In this document: in pieces, positions 53,693 through 64,000 of the stretch | How positions within the stretch are numbered: position 1 is the stretch's first letter | Layout of the letters: each line of letters starts with the position of its first letter | NCBI RefSeq assembly: GCF_040412425.1 | Contig: NC_089783.1 | Location: 41,606,625-41,670,624 of the forward strand | Reading direction: 5' to 3' | Source: Macrobrachium rosenbergii | Lineage: Eukaryota > Arthropoda > Malacostraca > Decapoda > Palaemonidae | DNA: 64,000 bases | Made by a program: the position numbers and the translations under genes | Notes under the pieces: model-generated | The model's database searches: none | What the model saw: only the letters and a program-made list of their open reading frames with translations | What the model was told of the DNA's origin: nothing

Positions 53693-54035
53693 TGAAGAAT
53701 AGTCTTCAGCACCTGAAAAAACATACTGTTAACAATTCCATCTTTTTTATTCCACACCACAACACGCCACGTAAGGCTTAGTAAAGCTGTTCTTTTTTTC
53801 TACTATTTATGAAAATGAAGGATTATTACTTTGAGGTAAATTTTTAAAATGTGAAGAATAGTCTTCAGCACCTGAAAAAACATACTGTTAACAATTCCAT
53901 CTTTTTTATACCACATCACAACACGCCACGTACGGCTTAGTAAAACCGTCCTTTTTTCCCCTAATATTTATGAAAATGAAATGTACATACTTTCAATTCA
54001 GGATTATTACTTTGAGCTAAATTTTTAAAAATGTA
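53693..54035. repeat. Tandem duplication, 160-bp period
   Basis: GAAGAATAGTCTTCAGCACC occurs at 53693 and 53853, and the following ~155 bp match closely through CACAACACGCCACGTA and GGATTATTACTTTGAG. The second copy has about 20 extra bp near 53980. The low divergence suggests a recent event. Confidence 0.92.
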
Positions 54036-54241
54036 TATTTTCCCGAATGCAACGTTTCTCGTTTAATTGGTTATTTTCCGTCTTAAGGTATATTATGCAT
54101 AGGTCAGCAAGCATACAAGGACAATAAACGATACCCTTACTTTATTACTTATACTTTTTGGTAAAATTCAGTACTTGATGACACTAGGACACTGCAAACT
54201 CATATCTTTATTCCATGGATATTCTCTTTCAGCTGATTTTT

Positions 54242-54520
54242 TTCTGGTTATAATTAGGTATTTGAACTAAAAGGAGGATATACTCTTTGTTGTGTTTTAT
54301 AAGAACGCGTACAGAATTCTTTCCCAAAAAGGAAAATATTTAGAATCCGAACATCGTTATATGGAAATAATAATGGAGCAGAAATAAATTTTCCAACTTC
54401 ATTGGCCTCCGGAGATCGACCGCGTCCTAGGTTTTTCTGGTTATAATTAGGTATTTGAACTAAAGAGGATATACTCATTGTTGAATTGGAAGAACCGTAC
54501 AGAATTCTTTCCCAAAAGGA
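54242..54520. repeat. Direct duplication of ~90 bp, 193-bp spacing
   Basis: TTCTGGTTATAATTAGGTAT at about 54242 and 54435; both continue to GTACAGAATTCTTTCCCAAA. The intervening ~100 bp is single copy. A 90-codon minus-strand frame spans both and has no motif. Confidence 0.9.
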
Positions 54521-54658
54521 CCTCAAAGGACAAGGAGAATGGAAAGGAAAAAGGGAACTGGGACTCCAATACCCGAAGGAAAAAATGTTGATTCACACTA
54601 ATGAAGGAGAGGGGAGGGCAGCTGGAGAAAATGTTGATTCAGACTAATGAAAGAGAGA

Positions 54659-54660
<2 letters not shown>
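54521..54660. other. Purine-rich spacer with small duplication
   Basis: AAAATGTTGATTCA followed by ACTAATGAA occurs at about 54585 and 54629. Confidence 0.6.

Positions 54661-54716
<56 letters not shown>
54661..54716. repeat. (GA)n microsatellite
   Basis: About 28 units; the first long tract in the window with GA on the plus strand. Confidence 0.97.
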
Positions 54717-54717
<1 letters not shown>

Positions 54718-54852
54718 ATAGTTAAAGTGGAAACTGCATATAGACAGACTGACAGTGAATTTTGCAAGCTATTTTGACCTCAAAGGTAAAATACAAAGGA
54801 AAACTGACAAACATGCTATATGAGAATGCAAAAAGTTGTGCTAAAATAGTTG

Positions 54853-54871
54853 AGAGAGAGAGAGAGAGAGA
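54853..54871. repeat. (GA)n microsatellite, short
   Basis: About 9 units. Confidence 0.9.
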
Positions 54872-55044
54872 GTTATTAAAAAAAAAAAGCTTGCTCTCTC
54901 ACTCCTGTTATGAAATGTTGTATATGTTTGGGACCTATACCTGCCAGCACCATTTTTAATCATCGTTTAATATTTTATGCTGCATGTGGTCCAGTATTAA
55001 ATATCCGCTTCAACCCTTCGTTTCTTTGTTCATTTGTTAGTTAT

Positions 55045-55740
<696 letters not shown>

Positions 55741-55926
55741 TAAGCGAGCGAGCCGCATTTTCCCGAAATGTAACAGAGTACCGGTTCGGATTCCACAATA
55801 AGCTGTAGGTCCCGTTGCTACGTAACCAATTGGTTCTTAGCCACGTAAAACAAGTCTAATCCTTCGGGCCAGCCCTAGTAGAGCTGTTAATTAGTTCAGT
55901 GGTCTGGTTAAACTAAGGTATACTTC
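55741..55926 (+). mobile_element. Family E: SINE-like element with Pol III-like boxes
   Basis: GGTTCGGATTCC at 55783-55794 resembles a box B, and TTAGTTCAGTGG at 55891-55902 resembles a box A. They occur in the reverse of tRNA order, as if a tRNA-like head followed another SINE's 3' part. The body includes AAGCTGTAGGTCCCGTTGCT, CCAATTGGTTCTTAGCCACG and CTTCGGGCCAGCCC, ending GGTTAAACTAAGGTATACTT. I associate this sequence with a repeat common in decapods; that is recollection, not a search. Single copy here. Confidence 0.65.
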
Positions 55927-56035
55927 TTTTCCCTGAAAAAAGCAAGACGCCATATCTTAAAAACTAACCATAGAATTTTTTTAAAATAATCTCAATATGT
56001 TTCCCACGCCTAAATTACTATCAAGATACTAATGT

Positions 56036-56057
56036 AACCTAACCTAACCTAACCTAA
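56036..56057. repeat. Short interstitial telomere-like run (AACCT)4
   Basis: Four units of AACCT, the complement of the arthropod telomere repeat TTAGG, then AA. Short enough to arise by chance or slippage. Confidence 0.7.
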
Positions 56058-56703
<646 letters not shown>

Positions 56704-57292
56704 TAACATTTCGCAAAGGAACAAAACTATCATATCTTGAAAGTGTGTGCATACTCTGTTTTCCTTTAGGGAGCACAGCTGATAATCGTGTTAATACTCT
56801 TAACTTTTTCATCAAAGTTTGTAAACAATAGAAGGGCGACTATTGTTAACAAACAGTGGGAATTTTTCTAACATCCCTCGGGAAACGTCTTCAATAAGCG
56901 GATTGGGGCATTGTTTTCGTTTGATTAGAATAGAGATTAACATTGTAGGGAATTCATTCTTGATTTTATATTTCAAGGCTAAATGATGTTATGAAATATG
57001 ATTTTCAATTTTAAGCGCTTGACCCAGAACAGTTTTTATATCGCCATTCCTTTACTTGAGATCATACGAATGCATTATGTTTTGTATCTTTGTTTTCCTT
57101 TGCACCACTGCAACAGTAAAGTTTATGTAATCGTATTTTGTATAATAAAAGATGTATGAAATTAATGTTCTACGTCATTGTAATAGAATATCTCATTAGT
57201 TAATTCGCTTGCAGCTTTGATGTCTTCATTAACAGGATTTAGTCTCTAGGGATTTTACACCATTGGAGGTTTGACTTCATAGTATTAAAAAG
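56704..57292. other. Unrecognised single-copy DNA
   Basis: Nothing recognised. Confidence 0.45.
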
Positions 57293-57708
57293 AAACAAGT
57301 TAACAATGCGCCGAAGTTTTTTCGGCGCAATCGAGTTTTCTGTACAGCCGCTACAGCGTATAATCAAGGCCACCGAAAATAGATCTATCTTTCGGTGGTC
57401 TCTGTGTAATGCTGTATGAGCCGCGGCCCATGAAACTTTAACCACGGCCGCGGTGGTGGTCTATCCTATATCGTTGACAAAAGCACGAGTATGACTAACT
57501 TTAACCTTAAATAAAATAAAAACCACTGAGGCTAGATGGCTGCAGTTTGGTATGTTTGATGATTGGAGGGTGGAAGATCAACATACCAATTTGCAGCCCT
57601 CTAGTCTCAGTAGTTTTTAGAATCGGAGGGCGACAAAAAAGTGCGGACAGAATAAAGTGCGGACGGACAGGCAAAGCCGGCAGAGTAGTTTTCTTTCAGA
57701 GAAAACTA
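57293..57708 (+). mobile_element. Family B, copy 4 (all hairpins present)
   Basis: The fullest copy. Hairpin 1 is GCGCCGAAG/CTTCGGCGC-like at 57309-57329. Hairpin 2 is CCACCGAAAATAGATC with GATCTATCTTTCGGTGG at 57371-57400. A GC-rich dyad at 57420-57460 includes CACGGCCGCGGTGGTGG. The long stem pairs ACTGAGGCTAGATGGCTGC (57523-57541) with its complement at 57592-57616. The 3' part has doubled AAGTGCGGAC motifs and ends TTCAGAGAAAACTAAAA. No coding capacity. Confidence 0.92.
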
Positions 57709-57843
57709 AAAAGATATACCTATAAAATCTTCCGTTACAGTGGTTACCAACGAACGCAATAAACCGGGAAGACAAGTAAGACAGGCATTAATGGAAAGAT
57801 TGAAGTATGTTGCTTTCAGTTAATCTTCTTGAAAGATTTGTGT

Positions 57844-57847
<4 letters not shown>

Positions 57848-57893
<46 letters not shown>
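57848..57893. repeat. (CT)n microsatellite
   Basis: About 23 units. Confidence 0.97.
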
Positions 57894-57896
<3 letters not shown>

Positions 57897-58815
57897 AGTA
57901 TAAATATTTCTCCATTGGAGACTTGAACTGAAGGGGTATTTCTCTTCCGTTATTACCTCCTTATCTCATGGCCGTTTTATTGAAATTTCCGACTGTTTTT
58001 GTTGTAAGTAAGGGTACATTTCACTTCTATTTACGAAGCATTCCGGTTTGAGAAGTCCATTTTTGGTAAGTCATTTGGACTTTGTACACTCAAGCACGCA
58101 CAAAACACACACACACACACACACAAACAGACAGACAAACACACACACACATATACATATATATACACATATACAGTACATACGTATATATGCATGTGTG
58201 TTGTGTGTGGTACTTACATGTCTTTTACCCTTGATTGAGGTAACTCCTTGGTATTTTATCCTCTTGATACCAGGAGGTATTTGTCATGAGGTGTCTAGTC
58301 CCATGCTCTCCTCCACCTTAGCTGCATCCCATCGCAATTGTCCAGCTACCAAGTACCTAGTTCATCGCTTAGGTCGACGGAGGTGTATTGGGTTTTCAAC
58401 TTTGTGAGCCCAATGGTCATCTTACTAGCGAACCGTCAGTTGCTGGTCTTTTCTTTGGAGGGAGTCCCTCCAGTTACTAGTTCCTTACCCTATTCGTTCG
58501 CCGGTTAATGCCCTCTACCGTCCTTTGTATTGGGGTACCAGTTTAACTATGCATTTAGAGATTAAGTTGAATACATAATAAACTTATGGAAAGGTTTATT
58601 ATTGATGCCATAGACGCGTTCGTGGGAGCAGATTGGTGTAAGGAATTTCATCCCTACTGAGGTATCATTTATATTTTATTCACTGGAAGCGCGAACCAAG
58701 GTCTGTTGTACATCCATGCACTTTAAAGGCGGGCAGCTGTTGGAATCGCAAAGGCATCTAGGTGACACACACCACCAAGGTGTCAAAATCCAGTTCAGTA
58801 AAATGTGTGCTTATA

Positions 58816-58818
<3 letters not shown>
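57894..58818. other. Unrecognised single-copy DNA
   Basis: Contains an AC-rich stretch at 58103-58150. A 119-codon + frame at 58048-58407 crosses it and has no domain. The GC-richer 58200-58560 is not recognised. Confidence 0.4.

Positions 58819-58871
<53 letters not shown>
58819..58871. repeat. (CT)n microsatellite
   Basis: About 26 units. Confidence 0.97.
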
Positions 58872-58877
<6 letters not shown>

Positions 58878-59064
58878 TTAGACCAGATTATTTCCGTGTC
58901 CATTGTCGGTTTTAGTTGTTGACATGTTCATTATTAGCCAGTTAATCTAAACATACAGATGGTAATATTTAATCGGAGAACGCCTGCTTACTAGCTAATG
59001 AATTATGTAAAGAGACCTATACGTTTGGTCTCCAGTTGGCAAGGATCTCTCTTTCTCTTACTCA

Positions 59065-59068
<4 letters not shown>

Positions 59069-59124
<56 letters not shown>
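59069..59124. repeat. (AC)n microsatellite
   Basis: About 28 units. Confidence 0.97.
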
Positions 59125-59126
<2 letters not shown>

Positions 59127-59270
59127 TCATCCTCTGCTTTTTTTTATTCATATTAATTTTTTTTCTCATCTAGTTATTCTCCTTGTCCAGCATATGGCGA
59201 CATTTTATCTATCTCGCCAGTTTTGTGGGCCATTCCATTCATTTTATCTCTTCCATTATTTTCGCTCTTG

Positions 59271-59688
59271 GTTTTCTGAAAAGAAAACTATTGTGTCGGC
59301 TTTGTCTATCCGTCCGCACTTTTTTCTGTCCGTACTTTTTTTTCCTGTCCACCGTCAGATCGTAAAAACTACTGAGGCTAGAGGGCTGCAAATTGGTATG
59401 TTGATCATCCACCCTCCAATCATCAAACACACCAAATTGCAACCCTCTATTCTCAGTAGTTTTTGTTTTATTTAAGGGTAAAGTTAGCCATATTCGTGCT
59501 TTTGGCAACGATATAGGATAGGCCACCGCCGAGCCGTGGTTAAAGTTTCATGGGCCGTGGCTCATACAGCATTATACCGAGGCCACCGAAAGATAGATGT
59601 TTTCGGTGGCCTTGATTATACGCTGTAGCGGCTGTACAGAAAACTCGATTGCGCCGAAGAAACTTCGGCGCAATTTTTTACTTGTTGG
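59271..59688 (-). mobile_element. Family B, copy 5, minus strand
   Basis: Reverse complement of the other copies: begins near GTTTTCTGAAAAGAAAACTA (3' end of the element) and finishes with GCGCCGAAG, AAACTTCGGCGC and TTTTTTACTTGT. Hairpins 1 and 2 are intact; the long stem at 59365-59465 pairs well. The only family B copy on this strand. Confidence 0.92.
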
Positions 59689-60788
59689 TTTAATTCCACT
59701 CTCAGGCAATTTCCTTGTTCTAATGGCTTTCTCATGTTCCATTCCTCCCCTCATAGATTCTTTTCCTGGAAAAACAGCGTTTAGCTTTATTAACGTCATA
59801 GGTGACTTTATATTCAACACCTTTAAATGTATCCACATCTCGCTTAGACAAGAACACTGAAATTAGGTAAATTAAATGAATTTATTCAGGAGATTCCTAA
59901 CGTCCATTACCGCGTTCCACCTCCTTCTCCCTGATCTATTAATCGTTCGCACTTTTATTATTCGATCCTCGTTTTCGCATGAATTCCCTCACACTTCGCT
60001 TCATCTTCCCGGACATCGACATTTCTTTAGAGTTTAGGAAATATTCTTGTATAATGTTATTCGAATAGCAGTATCTTTCCTGTATTTTTTGTCCGCGTAA
60101 GCTGTTTGATTTTTAAACACGAGCTCTTTTTATGAGTCTTTTTTTTTCTTTTTTCTATCTTTAAAGTACAAATCTAATTATTAAATCGATCACTCTCCAA
60201 GCTGTCACATGCCTCAGTTGTATCATAAAAATTGTATTGCTTATAACAATTTGTATTCTATAAAATACATCCTAAAAATGCTTCAAATTGCTTCTCTATA
60301 CATTCTGGTACAAGATTTCTCTAGTGCCTTGTTTGCTGCATACGACTTTTTCCCTTTACTTACTCATACAACTAAATTTACAGTGTAACAAACTCATGGA
60401 TTAAATTTCTAAAAGATAATGAATACTGGAGGAATCATGTGTTGTCACTTGAAGGATGAAAACGTCTGTACTATTTGAAGTAAAGTGTCATTCGTGCAAA
60501 ACAAAACAAATAAGTAAAATGCAATGTTCACCTTGTTTCTGTTAGAGGTATAACAGTCGAACACCGTACGGTTGTTATGCGTTGGCGTTCAAATACCAAG
60601 AGAGATTCTTTAAAAAAAAATCAGGTAAGAAATTATAGTTAAGAGATTTGTTACGCCCCTGCACAGAAAAAGTCGTGTTTTCCACAGGCGGTGTACAGAT
60701 ATTGTTAATCCTTAGATCCTTAGATCTTCCGTTCAAGGCACTTCCCCAAAATCCTATTACTCTGGTGAAAACAGTCTGAGATCACAAG

Positions 60789-60789
<1 letters not shown>
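59689..60789. other. Unrecognised single-copy DNA
   Basis: Nothing recognised over 1.1 kb. Confidence 0.5.

Positions 60790-60858
<69 letters not shown>
60790..60858. repeat. (GA)n microsatellite
   Basis: About 34 units. Confidence 0.97.
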
Positions 60859-60861
<3 letters not shown>

Positions 60862-60974
60862 GAAACTCTTGAGCTTGTGTGTGGCGATTTACCTAACCTG
60901 AAATAGCTGAAATACACTCTCAAAATTAAATTATCTCTATAATTTCTTTAGTTCTTATCGTATTTTTTCTTTTA

Positions 60975-61150
60975 AATTTTGGATAAAATTGCATGTCTTT
61001 CTTGTGCTTGATCTTCCACAAATCTCCACTCATCTCCAGCCGTTTTTCTCATAGTTCTCATCCCAGTAGGTCTTGGCCTTCCAACTCTTTTGGTGCCCAC
61101 TGGAGCCCAGCTGACACTGGGCTGTCCAAGTTGTTTAGTTTGAGGACCAC
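60975..61150 (-). pseudogene. Non-LTR retrotransposon C-terminal fragment
   Basis: On the minus strand it reads GTKRVGRPRPTGMRTMRKTA then WRFVEDQAQERHAIL. A basic R/K-GRP stretch followed by a W and a charged end is typical of the C-termini of RTE/L1-like LINE proteins. RFVEDQAQER matches RFVEDKAQER at the end of the 14.6-15.7 kb fossil, so both come from one LINE family in the same orientation. The upstream part of the 124-codon frame is (TA)n-derived. Confidence 0.78.
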
Positions 61151-61199
61151 TCTTGAAAAAACAAAAAGTCATGCGGGCCACCTGTGTTATTATATTATA

Positions 61200-61246
61200 T
61201 GTGTGTGTGTGGTGTGTGTATGTATATATGTATATATATATGTATG

Positions 61247-61319
<73 letters not shown>
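61200..61319. repeat. (TG)n / (TA)n compound microsatellite
   Basis: TG-rich to about 61225, degenerate TA/TG to 61252, then about 33 TA units. Confidence 0.95.
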
Positions 61320-61323
<4 letters not shown>

Positions 61324-61738
61324 ACACAACAACAAACAACAGACATAATGAAACTTTTCTTTGTAGTTATTGATGTTGCAAGGAATATTTCTCTTATTCA
61401 GGATAAGCAGTAAATCTAATTTTTATGATATAAAAAAGAGAAATATACGTTTACTAATTTTTCTGTAGCGGGCCACTTTCAAAATCAAACTGGCCACTTT
61501 TGGCCCACAGGCATGGGGCTGGACGGCCTTGTCCTAGAATTCCATAGCCATCTCCATCTCTCCTTCATCATCATCTCATCTAAATAAGGAACTTCCATAA
61601 TTTACCGTAAGAAATAGATTTTTTAAAAAGCTGCCGACTATTGTTATGCAATATAATAATCGTTATTTTTTGAAATTATTTTTCTGAATTCTAAAACTAA
61701 TTTTGTGTATGGTATCAATCGTTTGTCTTGACATTTCC
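61320..61738. other. Unrecognised single-copy DNA
   Basis: Nothing recognised. Confidence 0.45.
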
Positions 61739-61744
61739 CATTCC

Positions 61745-61935
61745 ATGAACTTTCCTTTCATATTCTCCTTCTTCCAGCTTATTCATGAACTTTCCTTTCA
61801 TATTCTCCTTCTTCCAGCTTATTCTCCACACTCTCCTAACAACTGATTCATAGTGCAACTGCAAGGTTTTCCTCCTGTTACACCTTTCAAACCTTTGGCC
61901 TTTGGCCTAAATTCTATACTCAATTCAATTCAGTT
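61745..61935 (+). mobile_element. Family A, copy 9 (5'-truncated, internally rearranged)
   Basis: Only the 3' part remains. A 40-bp piece ending CTTCTTCCAGCTTATT is duplicated in tandem at 61745-61824. The standard TAGTGCAACTGCAAGGTTTT and GTTACACCTTTCAAACC follow, then a jump to CTTTGGCCTTTGGCCTAAAT and a (CAATT)n-like tail. CATTCCATGAACTTT at 61739-61753 and CATTCCATGACCTTT at 61936-61950 could be a 15-bp target duplication, although element sequence itself resembles CATTCC. Confidence 0.82.
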
Positions 61936-61950
61936 CATTCCATGACCTTT

Positions 61951-63660
61951 GCACTAGCATGATTGCTTATGATAGCAATTCTTTTGTATTTCCGTAAATC
62001 AGGCCCCTTTCAAATTTGAGAATATTCATATTTTCACTCATTTCAGGCACTCAAAACCTATGGCTACCATTTACGCCTCTCCATATTCAGCTAGGCAGCA
62101 TTCAATGTCATCCCTGTAAACTTGTTAGTTTGCATATTTTTCTGAGTTTCGACTCAATTATTTATAATGTGAATAACTAGTCTTCTTTGATCTTACTGTC
62201 TTTATTTTTTTATATCGATGCTTCTTATCACTTCCCAGAAGTAATATGCCAACAAAGTGGCAATCCAGCAAAATTCAGAGTATCACGCATGCTTTACTTT
62301 ATTAAGTCGGGCATAGCTTCACTGCTAGGCGATATGCTTTCATATGTGATGTGATAGGTTTATATTATTTCAGCTGAGTGCAAATATGGTGAAACCCGCC
62401 TAAGGTATCCGAAGGTAAATTTACAACTGGTCTACTCTGTGCTATCCGAAGCTAAATTTCCGCAGTCTATTTTCAGCTATAAATGCATAGGATTGATAAA
62501 AAGTACGGCAAGTCAGCTAAAAACGAGAATAAGACCTTTTGTATAACTCAGCGTTAATCTTAATTAAAACCAAGAGTAATCACGTTTTGGTGAACCTGAG
62601 CGTTAACTGGCAATCTCTTTCAAAAGCCTTTTAACACTATAATCACAATGGGTCAAAACTCACTCCCCCCCAAAAAAAATGTTTTTAAGTCAAAGATAAA
62701 AAAAAATGGAAATGTCATTAGGGATTTTACTACTCGGACAAAATCCAAAGTAAAGTTCATTACTCATGAAATCATTTTTTCCACCTGAGATAATTACAGT
62801 TTTGGTCAAAATGTTAACTGTAGTAAAAAAAAAATATATATATATCCAGGTAAATATGCCTTTTGTGACGAAAACGTTTGGCTGTGTAAATCTGTTGTAA
62901 GAGTACACTCTCATTTTCTAAATACCGTTAACTTTGAAGAAAAACGTTCGCTTAACCCGAGTGTTAATCGGGTAAATGCCTTCATTTTAGTGACAAAAAG
63001 TTATTTCGTCAAATGTATTTATTGTACTTTAGTCGGTAGAAGTGTATTTAACTAAGCATTTACTCTCCTGGAAAGGATTATTCGGCGAAAAATGTCATTC
63101 TCTAGTAAGCTATATTGTTGAAATTTCCAGTTGCGTATAGCCTTTTCATTCTGATGATAAATCTAACTGGAGAACTATGTTGACAAAGTCGAGTAATTAA
63201 ATTTACTTATTTCATAAAATTATTTTGTTAAAAAAAACTAGTAAATCATGAATCGTAAGGGAAAGAAGGAAACCCAGAAATGGCATATCTCAGCGCTGAA
63301 AGGTGACAGAATTTCTTTTTATCATCTAGGTAAAAGATTGATCGGAGAGCAACCGCCTCCGTATAAAGGTAGAGAAATGCAAAAACACGGAAAGAAATAT
63401 ACACTAACGAAAACAAGAATGACTAAGATCAATATACGAGTGTCATTTAGTGATGACGATAAATGAATTAAAAAAAACCGAAAAGATAAACATTGTTAGA
63501 TTAACTTACTGGCATTAACGGAAACGTCTTTCATGGATGTACTTACTCCTAATAACCACTAAGGTTTCGTTACCAACGTTACAAAGAGAGGTTCGCTTAC
63601 AAGTCTTGCCGTTGACAGTAAGTTAAACACTCAAACCGTATATAACACGATCACTTACAT

Positions 63661-63663
<3 letters not shown>
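61951..63663. other. Unrecognised single-copy DNA
   Basis: 1.7 kb of AT-rich sequence. A 72-codon + frame at 63248-63466 is strongly basic, with no domain I know. No repeat family seen. Confidence 0.45.

Positions 63664-63721
<58 letters not shown>
63664..63721. repeat. (GA)n microsatellite
   Basis: About 29 units. Confidence 0.97.
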
Positions 63722-63727
<6 letters not shown>

Positions 63728-63754
63728 GTTGTTATTTGTCGCATGACATAAAAT

Positions 63755-63885
63755 TCCGTGGCTCTTGATGGCTTAGGAGTTCGAATCACTGGTAATGATT
63801 CACTTGTCAGTTATATCCCTTGGGTGTAAGTTATTCCCCGAGGTATAGTGAAAATGGTATTAAACGATATTTGTGGCCTAACATG

Positions 63886-63890
<5 letters not shown>
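63755..63890 (+). mobile_element. Family D, copy 3 (tRNA-related SINE, deleted between boxes)
   Basis: CTCTTGATGGCTTAGGAG matches the head of copy 2, then jumps to GTTCGAATCACTGG, a good box B (GTTCGAATC). The body continues GATGATTCACTT-like sequence, GGTGTAAGTTATTCCCCGAG and GTATTAAACGATATTTGTGG, and ends CCTAACATGATTATATATA directly into (TA)n. About 40 bp between boxes A and B is missing compared with copy 2. Confidence 0.75.
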
Positions 63891-63968
<78 letters not shown>

Positions 63969-64000
63969 TATATATATGTATGTATATATATATATATATA
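63889..64000. repeat. (TA)n, running off the window
   Basis: TA units following the SINE tail, with a TTATATTATATATATGTATG break near 63962. The array is cut by the window end. Confidence 0.95.

Overview
This is non-coding, repeat-dominated nuclear DNA from an arthropod, most probably a decapod crustacean. I found no convincing intact host gene, tRNA or rRNA. The decapod call is inference. It rests on very long dinucleotide arrays, chiefly (TA)n (about 3.4 kb by hand tally) with (CT)n, (AC)n and (AAT)n; on a short TTAGG-type telomere-like run, the arthropod motif; and on interspersed families I associate with shrimp-like genomes. Species cannot be read from the sequence.

Recurrent interspersed families, named here for convenience:
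- Family A: a ~250-310 bp SINE-like retroposon, nine copies, all on the + strand, several with 8-11 bp target-site duplications.
- Family B: a ~400 bp hairpin-rich element, five copies, four + and one -.
- Family C: a ~420 bp exon-like repeat, two copies in opposite orientation.
- Family D: a tRNA-related SINE whose tail runs into (TA)n, three copies.
- Family E: one further SINE with Pol III-like boxes.
- Fossils of autonomous elements: a Ty3/gypsy pol remnant (RNase H to integrase, - strand, 11.2-12.2 kb), a non-LTR reverse-transcriptase remnant (- strand, 14.6-15.7 kb), a non-LTR C-terminal tail (- strand, 61.0 kb) and another non-LTR 3' end with an (AAT)n tail (+ strand, 6.4-6.8 kb).

Layout. 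0-10 kb holds a 63-bp minisatellite, a large foldback (arms 2787-3913 and 4427-6178) containing a family A insertion that itself contains a palindromic DNA element, then three smaller palindromes. 10-24 kb holds the gypsy fossil split by a family A copy, the LINE fossil, another long inverted repeat with a microsatellite core, and 40-bp and 24-bp satellites. 24-47 kb alternates low-complexity arrays, A and B copies and unrecognised single-copy DNA, with a 96-bp satellite at 39.1-39.8 kb. 47-64 kb has a 45-bp satellite with local dimeric higher-order structure, two local duplications, SINE E, the telomere-like run, two B copies, a truncated A copy and a D copy at the window edge.

No genes work together here in any sense the sequence supports. 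The structure worth following is in the repeats: nested insertions that give a relative chronology, at least five inverted repeats with microsatellite cores or flanks, tandem satellites whose period is a multiple of three and which therefore stay open as reading frames, and a strand bias shared by family A and the CT/GA tracts that could mean the window is a large intron or a region of asymmetric transcription or replication.
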